Below are positions 1 through 9,159 of a stretch of 45,748 bases of DNA, one piece after another. Source of the DNA: Echinostoma caproni (taxonomy: Eukaryota > Platyhelminthes > Trematoda > Plagiorchiida > Echinostomatidae); NCBI GenBank assembly GCA_900618425.1, contig UZAN01042796.1, forward strand, positions 1 through 45,748, read 5' to 3'. The notes beneath the pieces were generated by a model. That model saw only the letters and a program-made list of their open reading frames with translations. It was not told where the DNA came from and ran no database searches. The first letter of the stretch is position 1, and every line of letters starts with the position of its first letter. The translations under genes were made by a program, and so were the position numbers.

Positions 1-735
1 GACATATGTTCCAAAGCAAAGAGCTGCTCTAAATGCTACAACAAAGTTTGACAGTTGCCATCCATTCCGTGGCCTGTTTCAACTGAGGCGTGGCAACGTG
101 TTCATGCGGATTATTGTGGTCCATTTCTCAATGGAATGCATGCTCTTGTTGTCATTGATTCCTTCTCCAAGTGGTCAGAGGTATGTTTTACTAAGTCTCC
201 ATCAGATTTTACCATTCATGCTTTGCGTAAAGTTTTCAGTTGGGAAGGTATTTCTGCTTTACTTGTTACTGATAATGGTAGTCACTTCTCCGCAAAAAGT
301 ATTTCAGAATGGCTGCACCGCATTGGCTACAAACATAATTTTACTGCGCCCAGACATCCCTGCTCCAATGGACAAGCAAAGAAGTTTGTTAGAACACTTG
401 AAAGTGCTATTACTGCTTTGAATCCATCCACATTTTCTGAACTTGAAAGAGGTGTTGATTTGTTTCTTTTACAATATCGTAATTCTGTTCATTCATCCAC
501 TAAAGAGACACCTGCTAAACTTTCAAAAGGTCGAAATCTGATATCCAATTTATTGTATATTAATTCTTCTGAAGTTGTATTTTTCCGTGGCAATGATCTA
601 AGACCCTCCTCAGGAATTATCCCAAAGTCTTTAGGTCGAAGAATGCTCCAACAACTTGATAAGGATGATTTGTCTATACACAAAAGACATGTGGACCAAA
701 TTCGCTTTGACAATCCAAGTCAGTCAGTTCCAAGG
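1..735 (+). pseudogene. gypsy/Ty3-type integrase fragment
   Basis: The frame opens with CSKC, the end of an integrase zinc-binding module, then an in-frame TGA at 49-51. The rve-type core and C-terminal region follow. The core shows VHADYCGPF (first Asp), SKWSEV, VTDNGSHF (second Asp) and HPCSNGQAKKFVRT, where the expected catalytic Glu 36 positions after the second Asp is Lys. The C-terminus ends KRHVDQIRFDN, typical of the end of gypsy integrases. With a stop codon and a lost catalytic residue it cannot be active. It is 5'-truncated by the window edge and abuts an oppositely oriented element near 735. Confidence 0.85.
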
Positions 736-1290
736 CATGATGAAAATTCCGGGTCTAATAATGTTTCTTTTGTGATAAGTTTATTCACTTCACACGAAAC
801 TTCCTCTCAAACAGCAAGCGGGATCCGCCGCGTTGGTACAACAACGGGCTCGATTGCGTCGTTTATGTGAAGTGTCCTGGCAATTTTCCCAGTTTTCCAT
901 CGAAAACAGAGGCATACTTTTTCAGGTAGTATTCAGTGTCTTTACAAACGTGATGAACAAATGAATCATAGTTAAACGATACCAAACCAAGTCGCTCGAT
1001 GGACTCGTATCCAAGGACTGGAACATAACCCGGCCCCACGACGACAAAACGCACGACAGAAGAGACTCCGTTTATAGGATTCTTGCCTGTAATAGAAGTT
1101 TCTCCTTTCGGCTCCAGGTTTGTACCGTTCCACATAACCAATCTCGTCTGGGTAGGGTCCAATTTGGTATCGGGTAAGCAATTTCTCAGTATTATGTTGA
1201 CAGACGCACTAGAATCTAGTTGGAACCTTACTTATTCTCCATTCACCAACATTTTTGTAAATATGCCTTTCCGTTTGGTCGGTAGTTGCA
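736..1290 (-). pseudogene. CsRn1-like protease and start of reverse transcriptase
   Basis: Reading on the minus strand after gag, QLDSSASVNIILRNCLPDT shows a protease active-site-like Asp-Ser-Ser/Ala motif. The linker GPGYVPVLGYESIERLGLVS and a KLGKLPG-type junction follow. After a frameshift near 870, DAIEPVVVPTRRIPLAV gives the N-terminal reverse-transcriptase signature, then a stop and a decaying frame to about 736. The rest of RT, RNase H and integrase of this element is absent. The junction with the plus-strand integrase is at roughly 720-745. Confidence 0.7.
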
Positions 1291-1329
1291 CACCACTGAC
1301 ACGATCAGCTGCTTGAACGTGAGGTTCTA

Positions 1330-2021
1330 AAGTTGATTATTTCTTCCCGAAACACTTAGCTGCAAAATAATTACGCTTTTTGCAGTTATCACACTTTTTC
1401 CCCAAGCAGGACAGTTGCTTCTTCCCATAAGATGTATGCCGCCACATAAATGACAAGCAGCTGTTGGATGTGTTCGATTTCCAGCGGCAATTTTGTACAA
1501 TCCATAATCCTCCGTTGTGGTAAGCGTCTTCATATGCTTTTCTGCTGCCTCTTCACTCTGACATATGTCGAAGCATTGTTTCAATGTCAGCTTTGGACAT
1601 TTTAGGAGGCGCTTCACTACAGCTGAATCCCGTAGGTCAACGACGATTCGATCACTTATTAGACTCTCTTCTAAACAGGCACAGCAATTGCACGACCGAG
1701 CCAGTGATTTTAGCGATAGAACTCACCATGCTGCTGTCTCCTCTGGTTGAAAAGATATCGTTCGTAAATCTCGTTAGATTCGTCAAGACAGTACCGCTCC
1801 ATCTTCGCCATCACCACCTGCCAATCTCCACGGTCCTCATCCGGACTGTAAGTGAATCCATTTATGGCACGCAGAGCAGCCGGACCAATCGTGTGACGGA
1901 ACAAAGCCAATTGTACGGGCCTGGATTCGCGGTCCATCGCTGTCAGGGTACGAAAGTCTCCATAATGTGTTCGCCACAGTCTCCAGTTGTCAACCAATCG
2001 CCCCGTCTCCTCCATAGTCAA
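1330..2021 (-). pseudogene. CsRn1-like gag, frame-broken
   Basis: The N-terminal part (2021 to 1710) reads LVDNWRLWRTHYGDF, LALFRHTIGPAALRAINGFT and NEIYERYLFNQRRQQHGEF, a typical capsid-like gag of Ty3/gypsy elements. The frame then breaks between about 1710 and 1617. The C-terminal part reads RLLKCPKLTLKQCFDICQSE and a finger CHLCGGIHLMGRSNC. That finger has C-x2-C-x3-H-x6-C spacing, unlike the usual retroviral CCHC and reminiscent of the CHCC finger described for trematode CsRn1. A frameshift and stop break it, so it is a relic. Confidence 0.75.
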
Positions 2022-2060
2022 GCATACTGGACCTTCAGTTGACTATTCAGTCTCTCCGAC

Positions 2061-2531
2061 TGTTGTGTCCGAATCCCGATTGATCACAGTGTACGCACAA
2101 CAAGATATCACACGATGACACACAAGGAGCACACGTACCTCAACGGCCCCACGAGTACGATCACAGCACAGATTGGACGCCACGATCACTAGTAGCCTTC
2201 TCCCAGCTACCAGCAAGAACACAGATAGTGCACAGCGAACGTGTACTTGCCACACAGGAAGCAAGTCAATCTACAAGTTTTACTCTGATGCTTATATATG
2301 ACCCACAATAGCGTTTAATGCAAGAAAAAGATTGTGTCAATCAAGTACACAGTCAGCGAAGTTCAATCGGTCATAGGTCACGGATCAGATGGACGGAGTG
2401 AGTGTTTCTGTATGACGCAATATCATTGATTAATCTCCGCGAGATTAGTATTGATTCGAGATGCTCCTAATTGAAAATACTCGAAAATAGGCAGTTTTAG
2501 GTAAAAATAGTCTTTTTACCTAACACGGACA
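2061..2531 (-). repeat. LTR of the CsRn1-like element
   Basis: On the minus strand it begins TGTCCGTGTTAGG and ends GGACACAACA, a TG...CA pair with short inverted ends, 471 bp apart and just upstream of gag. A TATA box (CATATATAAGC, near 2290-2300) stands where a U3 promoter would be. An 11-bp perfect inverted repeat lies close to the 5' end. A tRNA primer-binding site was not recognised after the LTR end. The second LTR is absent because the element is truncated. Confidence 0.55.
2497..2523. repeat. 11-bp perfect inverted repeat in the LTR
   Basis: TTAGGTAAAAA, a five-base spacer TAGTC, then TTTTTACCTAA. The arms are perfect complements. It lies just inside the proposed LTR 5' end and could be a terminal hairpin or a transcription-factor palindrome. 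Confidence 0.7.
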
Positions 2532-3600
2532 TTGTGAATTCCAGACGAATTCACAAGCACACCGGTCTGGGTCAGATTCGAACCGAAAAATTCCTTGCTC
2601 GAATCCTCTCGAGGAGACTTACGCGGCACGAACTGCCACTTCTGTCATCAATTCACCGCGTCGTGCAGAAAATAAGATATGTTTTGAGCATCGTTAGTTA
2701 TATGAGACAAATGCCTTCAATTTGCAACCGCCAAGAGACTAGTTTTGCACAATACGTGCCTCAAGATGTCATCAAAGTGTTTCCCTCGCTGAGCAACAAA
2801 CAAAATCTATGGAATCTAGCACAATCAACGGCGAACAAACATTGAAAATGCCCCACAAAGACAATCAGAGTGAGACCGATCACCCAAAATTCCAAACACA
2901 ATAGACTTACCTTTAAAGTTCGGTTGCTCAATGAGCAAAGCTCTATCACACTTGACAGTTTGAAGTGAACATTTTCCACAACAAGACGAAGGACGGCAGC
3001 AAAAGTGTCTGGAAGGGTCTAAATGGGCAGAAGGGATGACAGATTGAGAAAGTGAATTGCATAACGCGCTGCACGTGGTGCTTGTGAACCAAGGTCATAC
3101 AAGGAGGACTCATCTCCAACGAAAAACTAGATTCAACTACACGTAACCAGCCTTAAATATTTTAATTTGTACTTTAAAGATCTAATTCGAGAGGAAATTA
3201 CAGATGACGAGAGCATTTTTACTCGATGGTGCACACAAGAAGCATATGATAAGGTAGATAAAAGTATGTCTAAAATATTGCATAGTGGAGTGTAATGGAC
3301 TTGTCGTTACATAGGTGCAATCGAAAAAGGCCTCAATTCAACAAAGATACATGTTTTCATAATATACGGTTACGTTGGTAAACTAAAGAACATAAACTGA
3401 ATGATACAGTTATCGAGCATCGTTTTACCCGTAGGTCAAAATCCGGTTCAAAAAAGATTTTGTTTACTCTGAGGATTCACAACATGCTACTAATGAGTAG
3501 TTAAACACGAATTGTAGAATGATCCTGCATGCAATTTGCGCGGGTATGCATTTACTGGTTAGATGAGCGCTTTTAGACATTATCTCCAGTGTTAACCTAC
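2532..3600. other. no gene recognised
   Basis: Between the LTR and the last visible UNC79 exon no coding exon or RNA gene was recognised. Short open frames on both strands have no family resemblance. TTGTG at 2532-2536 would be one copy of a target-site duplication if the LTR boundary is right; its partner is not in view. Confidence 0.5.
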
Positions 3601-3953
3601 CTTAAAATTAGAAGCTACCGGCGACCGAAGAATGTAGGTCATAATACGCACTGTAGCCGCAACATTTACCGGCACCGGAGTAACTGTAGGTAGTTTGCGC
3701 AGGAACATCTCCAACGGTCCAATAATATCAGCCCACCCGGCAGCGAGAAAGTGATTGGTTTTCACATCATCCGTTAAATTTGGCAGATATTCCAAGTAGC
3801 TGGCCAGATTGTTCAAAAGTACGGGCATCGTATCATTTGGTAACGATTTTCTCTTGTTCAAAGCTTCCAGCAGTAACAAAATCGGTTGGAAAAAAGACAT
3901 GTGGTCCTCGAAATCGATCAGGACGCTGATGATGCATTTGAAGAACTGTTCGT
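3601..3953 (-). CDS. unc79: UNC79 exon O (most downstream visible)
   Basis: 353 bp. The acceptor is GGAAATATAG|AC and the donor TTTAAG|GTAGGT, phase 0 at the end. It reads (D)EQFFKCIISVLIDFEDHMSF, FQPILLLLEALNKRKSLPND, MPVLLNNLASYLEYLPNLTD, then WADIIGPLEMFLRKLPTVTP and VRIMTYILRSPVASNFK. These are leucine-rich HEAT-type helices. The 219-bp intron to exon N is short. No continuing exon could be recognised between 3600 and 2532, and 1-2531 is retroelement, so the gene's 3' end lies left of the window. Confidence 0.86.
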
Positions 3954-4172
3954 CTATATTTCCAAGGGAAAAATAGGGATAGAGTTTAAACTGAGAAAGG
4001 ATCATGCATGTTATGTAGCAGTTAATTCCAATACTAACTGAATTGCCAATTGACAGGTATGATCCTATTACCCCATTTTATTACAGTAGTTCGGATCTAG
4101 CATATCACAATATAGCAATAGGAAAATCAACACCTGGTCACACTCGATCATATTTTCTTAGAAAATACCTAC

Positions 4173-4291
4173 CTGGAATAGGTGTTTGGAACAGTTGCAC
4201 AAATAGCCCATTGGGTGCGAGATTGTATAAGGTACAACGCAAAAATTGCCGTGCAATGCTGGACACGTTTCCGGGTACGATTATATGTGAC
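4173..4291 (-). CDS. unc79: UNC79 exon N
   Basis: 119 bp. The acceptor is CGTCCCCACAG|G and the donor CCAG|GTAGGT. It encodes SHIIVPGNVSSIARQFLRCT and LYNLAPNGLFVQLFQTPIP. IARQFLRC..LAPNG..VQLFQ is a hallmark-like UNC79 segment. One base completes the codon split with exon M, and one base is left for exon O, where GAC (Asp) is formed. The open frame extends upstream beyond the acceptor, but the phase and the CCCGTCCCC tract place the start here. Confidence 0.85.
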
Positions 4292-5229
4292 CTGTGGGGA
4301 CGGGAAAAAGTAAGGAGAAAAAACATGTGATCCGATTGTTAGTTCAAATAAAAGTGCTTGTGTGGAAATTCAAAGTTCATTCTGCTTCAAATATTCGCAA
4401 CAACAACAACACGTTTAGATTTGTACAGAAAATGAACTTATTTCTTTGCTACACGGTTCTGATGGACTAACTTTTCCCTACGCAATAATTATGTTATTTA
4501 ACAGAATCACTTCCTCACTTTTCTGAGTCAACCACCTGATTGATTTTTTTAAACTCTCCTTCTCTGACGTTGATCGACCTTGGTAATATCCATGAGTTCC
4601 TATTACTTATTCGATCCCGTCTAATAAATAAACCTTCGAAATTCGGATAATATCATTCTATACTCTCGCGATTCAGGTTGGTGGATCAGTCGAAAGCTGG
4701 AGAAAATCCTAAATACATCTAGTGGTTCAAACTTCTATATTCTTGCTTTTAAAAGGGATCCGACTTATTTCTTTGTAACGTCAGTGCACAATCGGTTGAA
4801 CCACAAGGAACAGCGATGCAACCACGCACGTTGCGCGAATGAAAAGTCGTCCTTGAGCCCATAAGAACCGTGTTCTGAAACAGACACCTTTAATTTTTGT
4901 CAGTAGACAAATAAGTGTGAAATCAATCATGGTTTATACGATGACCTTAAATAGACCTCGCTGGTATCACTGTCGCCGGCAAAAGTTGCCATGAAAGATT
5001 CAATAAAATGAAATTTAAAACCAGGATCGTCGAAATGTTTCCATATCCAAATGATTCTTCAGAGGAAAACAACGACATTAACTAAGCTCACATTAAAATG
5101 ACAATCTTCGTCTCGGCTAATAATAGTATTAAGTAAGAAAAACAAACGTATGAATGGAATTCGCATTTAACTCACAGTTATTTGTGATTAGTGATGTGGG
5201 ATAATTGATATTTATTAATTTGAACTAAC
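4292..5229. other. UNC79 intron, no feature recognised
   Basis: Part of the 1.47-kb intron between exons M and N. The sequence is AT-rich, with no open frame of note, no repeat shared with the rest of the window and no RNA-gene promoter boxes seen. Confidence 0.5.
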
Positions 5230-5720
5230 CTAAAGTGGTCATAGATGTAACCACACAGATCGCAATAAATATTCGCTGCTCACTGTGTTCTACACACGGT
5301 AATCCGGACTCCTGAACTGCTACAAATGGAACGTCAATGAGGTAAGTCATATAATAAAATAATCACAACTTCTGTAGCTGTAAAGCCCTTGAGTCTCCCC
5401 GGCGCATCCCTTCAGTTTCAATACGAACCTCATACGCAAAGCATGCATTTGATTATAGCAGTAATTAAATTTGCGTGACAACAAATACCCATATCATAAC
5501 CATTCCACAAATGTATCACACACTATCTGCTCCAGTTTGTGACAAGACTGACGGGGAATCCTTGAATAAATTAACTGATCAAGTCAGACGATCCATCTGG
5601 TACCGTACACCCGTAACCGGCCCATCGTGGATAGTTCTAGCATACGAGGGAGAAGGCCCATCCCGTAGCAGGACAAATAGTGAAAAACGGTTAGAAATTT
5701 CAAATTGGAAAGAGCAATAA
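5230..5720 (+). pseudogene. degenerate gypsy integrase fragment
   Basis: 5257-5310 is a clear nucleotide relative of 7762-7815 (ATCGCAATAA-TATTCGC-GCTCACTGT), which lies in an integrase core. The text THGNPDS and TNGTSM here corresponds to the usual THGLPD...TDNG segment. Further on, VTGPSWIVLAYEGEGPSRS resembles the GP-W-P-G C-terminal domain of gypsy integrases. The stretch between is heavily decayed. It is probably another copy of the element at 6930. Confidence 0.42.
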
Positions 5721-5757
5721 AAGTAGGTACAGACTAATAAAATTGCATGTGACTCAC

Positions 5758-6366
5758 AGATTCGACTGCCACGAGTAAAGTGATGCGTTGGCCAATCGGG
5801 CGGCAGTCAGCAACATGTCGCTCAGATACGGTGCTGCCAGACTCGGTTCCCGATGCACAAATGTGGCTAAACAGACCATGCCCAGACCGAGCGTTGATTC
5901 ATCATACCGTTCGAGGATCTGGTGACACCAAGGGCATCGCTCGGTGGTGAGTGCAGCGGTCGCAGCTGCTGTGGCCACATTTGTCGAGCTGCCCGAGCGT
6001 GACACGGTTGCTTGCGTTGAAGGTTGACCAAACGATGCAGGGGTTGGCATCCCGGAGGCGTTTGTGCCAGCCGCACCGGAACCTAAGCTAAATGTGGAAT
6101 TCTTTTTTGCTCCAATTCGCCTCCGTCCACCGGAATCTCCTCGAGGTGTTTGCAATTGACGGGGGTCGCTGGGTTCGACCGGGGTTGCTGTGACTGATGG
6201 ACGCTCTGGATGAACAGGATGTGGGTGGTGTGTGGCATCCGCAGAAGATGAGGACAGGCTGTGTTCTGATACAGAAGATTTGCCGCGCGGTGCATCTGAT
6301 TCCGGCTCTGCTTCACGCGTTGGTTTTGTTTTCCCAGCTGTCGGTTGCGTGGCCTCGATCGAGGAT
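5758..6366 (-). CDS. unc79: UNC79 exon M (CPWC block)
   Basis: 609 bp. The acceptor is CTTCTGTGTGCAG|A and the donor AATCT|GTGAGTC. The first half is a disordered Ser/Pro/His/Arg linker. The second half is strongly conserved-looking: ERCPWCHQILERYDESTLGL, GMVCLATFVHREPSLAAPYL, SDMLLTAARLANASLYSWQS. The CPWC pair followed by helical repeats is a feature I associate with the C-terminal third of UNC79. Only one CxxC pair is visible, so zinc binding cannot be claimed. Overlapping ORFs in other frames are shadows. Confidence 0.87.
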
Positions 6367-6929
6367 CTGCACACAGAAGAATTATGTCCAAATTGGTGTA
6401 TACAGTTAGCTTACACGAATGGTGTGAATGAAACAAATAACCGTTAAAAAGATGAGAAACTGTGGTGAACATGGGGGAGAAGGGGGGGGGAGAGAGAGAA
6501 AATGGAGCAAATCATTAAAACTAAGAAGCATTTGAACAAAACTGTGTGATTTGTGTTACGCAAATGAAATCACAGCTGGAACTATCAGAATGAGAGGTCC
6601 GTTCGTCGAATCTTTGTGAAGTCGGGGTCTAGGACCTGTAATAAGCTCCCTATGACATGTATTTTCTCAATTATTCGGTATCCCCACAGGATAGATGTTC
6701 TATTGCTTTGTTAAACTACGCCAAGGTGCTGCTCAGATACATCACTTTCGTGAAGATGAGTTCAGATTTGATCGTGGGTAAACACATTCTCCGAGCAACG
6801 TGAAATCAGTTTGTGAAACACAGTGAAATGTCAGTATCGAAATAGAAGAAGGAGAAGCATTTCAAAGAGTAGAACAGATGTTGACTCATAAACCGGGAAA
6901 TTTCAAATTCGGCGAACCAAGAATCCTTT
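6367..6929. other. UNC79 intron, low-information sequence
   Basis: Contains a poly-G/GA stretch near 6480-6500 that could trouble assembly; otherwise nothing recognised. Confidence 0.5.
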
Positions 6930-7970
6930 GACATAATGCAGCTTCATATAGATAGCATCGGAGCGACATTGCCGCAAAAAGCTGCTGATGGAGAAGAGAA
7001 TCCGGTTACGTTTTCATCACGAACAATCAACCAACCAGAAAAGAACTACTCTCGGATGGATAAGGAAGCCTTGGCCGTTGTTTTTGATGAAATGCTCCTT
7101 GATTATTGTTTATATGGACATAGTCCGCACAAATGATGAACCGTTCGTTGGCCTCCGAGGAGAATAGAAACCGATATCGGAGATGACTTCACCCAGAATG
7201 CGGAAATGGGCCTCATAACAGTTTGCCTACCGCTACACCACCTCTTTCGTGTCGGGAAATGATCACGCTTTACGGATGTGTTGAATGGATTTTTCTACCA
7301 GTATACCCACGCGAGGCATAATTACCAGTAGAGTTAGTGCAATTTATAGAGTGTGCCAGAAATTCATGTTAAAACTGAAACAGGATGAGATTTGAGACCG
7401 GCACCCGTGAAATGGTATGCATAACACCTGGTCCCCGTCTCCATCGTATATACTTGCTCTTGGGCAGTGGTATCATATTCCTCACACCCTGCGTCAACTG
7501 GTCTTAAAGGAGCTAAATTACACACATCCAGTCATCTTTAGAATAAAGTCCTTGGAGAGGATCTGGTGTCCGAAGACTCATCAAGACAGCAATAGCTTAG
7601 TCCGAGTGGGTAATTTTCACCCACTAGCAAGGCTATTAAGACCTTCTGTATTTGCTTTAGCCAACAAAACCTTGGTGACACAATCATGTTGATTGTGTGG
7701 ATTATGTCAACATTTATCTGATTATGGTGACAAAAGACGTCCGCGCCAAGTGGATAGAATCTAAAGCGAATCGCAATAAGTATTCGCCGCTCACTGTTTG
7801 GTACACAAGTTAATCTGGACAACTGGATTGCAAAAATTGTTTGGCCTTCCCATGTGAAGAGTTCCGTCAATTCCTACAAGATAATGGAATGTGCCTAAGG
7901 CATACACATGTATATTATCCTTCATCAAACAGTTCAACCGAGTGCAAGGTGTAAACAAGTAAGTGAAGGA
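6930..7970 (+). pseudogene. degenerate gypsy pol: RNase H and integrase
   Basis: Three pieces occur in the canonical order. At 6936-7136, SIGATLPQ..DGEENPVTFSSRTI and EKNYSRMDKEALAVVF are RNase H. At 7417-7620, HTLRQLVLKELNYTHPVIFR followed by ERIWCPKTH is the integrase H2C2 linker. At 7700-7960, frames carrying AKWIESKANR and EEFRQFLQDNGMCLRHTHVY, YPSSNSSTECKV are the integrase core. Stops and frameshifts separate the pieces. It lies antisense inside the intron between UNC79 exons L and M. Confidence 0.7.
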
Positions 7971-8350
7971 GTCAAATGTAAGTAAATATGTTCACACAGG
8001 TTATTGAATAACACCACAAACTGATATGATAGTTTTCAATTCAAATCGACAGTTTGTCAAATGAATGCTTGAAATGATATAGTAGAATAATTAATTTCCT
8101 CCTGATCACATTGACTATCAGACATTACTTATTTGATCGTTTTACTCTTTTCGCAAAAAATCAATAATCTTATTTGAAAGTCCTAGAATATAGATTTCTG
8201 CTACAGCAGGTTAACGCTAAATATGGATGAGTACGCAAATGACGGTTCGGTAACATCTTTCTGACAGATGTTAGATAAGGCCTACTGGTTGCGGGTTATT
8301 TGGAAACAAACGTATGGGTATACGCATCCACGAAGTTCATGTTCACTTAC

Positions 8351-8436
8351 TTTTCCACAATCTTTTCTGGGGACATTTTACGCATTCCACGGAATGCGGT
8401 TCGCCTTCCGGACTTCGGTTCACTAGTACCAGCCAA
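8351..8436 (-). CDS. unc79: UNC79 exon L (small exon within the long intron)
   Basis: 86 bp. The acceptor is AACAGATTCTCAG|TTG in phase 0 and the donor GAAAA|GTAAGTGAAC. Exons K and M demand an intervening coding length of 2 modulo 3; this exon provides exactly that. It encodes LAGTSEPKSGRRTAFRGMRK, then MSPEKIVE, and the split codon with exon M gives Lys. The RRTAFRGMRKMSPEK stretch is basic and conserved-looking, unlike intronic translation nearby. It lies 15.9 kb downstream of exon K across a repeat-filled intron and is too short for ORF detection. Confidence 0.77.
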
Positions 8437-8527
8437 CTGAGAATCTGTTTTTAACAACAGGAGGAGGTAAAAATGAAGAATGAGGTGAGATTGAACGGAG
8501 TAATCAGCACGCCTGATGAAACGTTGT

Positions 8528-8547
8528 GACAGACAGACAGACAGACA
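8528..8547. repeat. (GACA)n microsatellite
   Basis: Five uninterrupted tetranucleotide units, just upstream (in gene direction) of UNC79 exon L. Confidence 0.9.
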
Positions 8548-9159
8548 TCATTCAGCTAGTCCTTGTCAATTTCTTTGATCTGTTTATTTCTGACTATGAA
8601 AGATTTTCTTCGTTCAAAACAAATTCAATTGTTATCGTCGTGTCAAAGAAATGGTTTACTCGTATAAGCAACAGCTAAATTGCTATTGTTGTCATACGGC
8701 CATAAAATGAACAAGAGAAATAAACTGCGAAATTATAATAGTATTAAAAAGTAGAACGACTTTATGATTTTTTAAACGATGCGCCGGTAGGTCAGTGAAT
8801 TTCGAATTGCTTTCCTGCAGAAAACGTCACTACCATATCATCCGGCTAGTATTTTTCAATGCAACTAGTAGACTTCGGCCAAGAACTACTTTGAAACAGT
8901 CGACCACAATTTATTTTATGTTATCGATCTCTAGGGCTTCCTCGGAATATTTTATAGATGGAATTGTGTTTCTAAACAAGTCAATGGGACAATATCATGG
9001 TGGCCGAAACTTGACGACGACCGACATTCTGAGCTCAACACTGCACTGACCCGCTATGCGACGAGTGGTGGTGGTTCGATGCTTTATTTTAGCAGCAAAC
9101 TACAATAAGAGTTAATTAATCATCCTACTACCAGCACTGACTCACTACAGTATGAAATA
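8548..9159. other. intron, no clear feature
   Basis: A plus-strand open frame at 8795-9049 was not matched to any family. It could be the unrecognisable 5' part of the LINE that follows. Confidence 0.35.
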
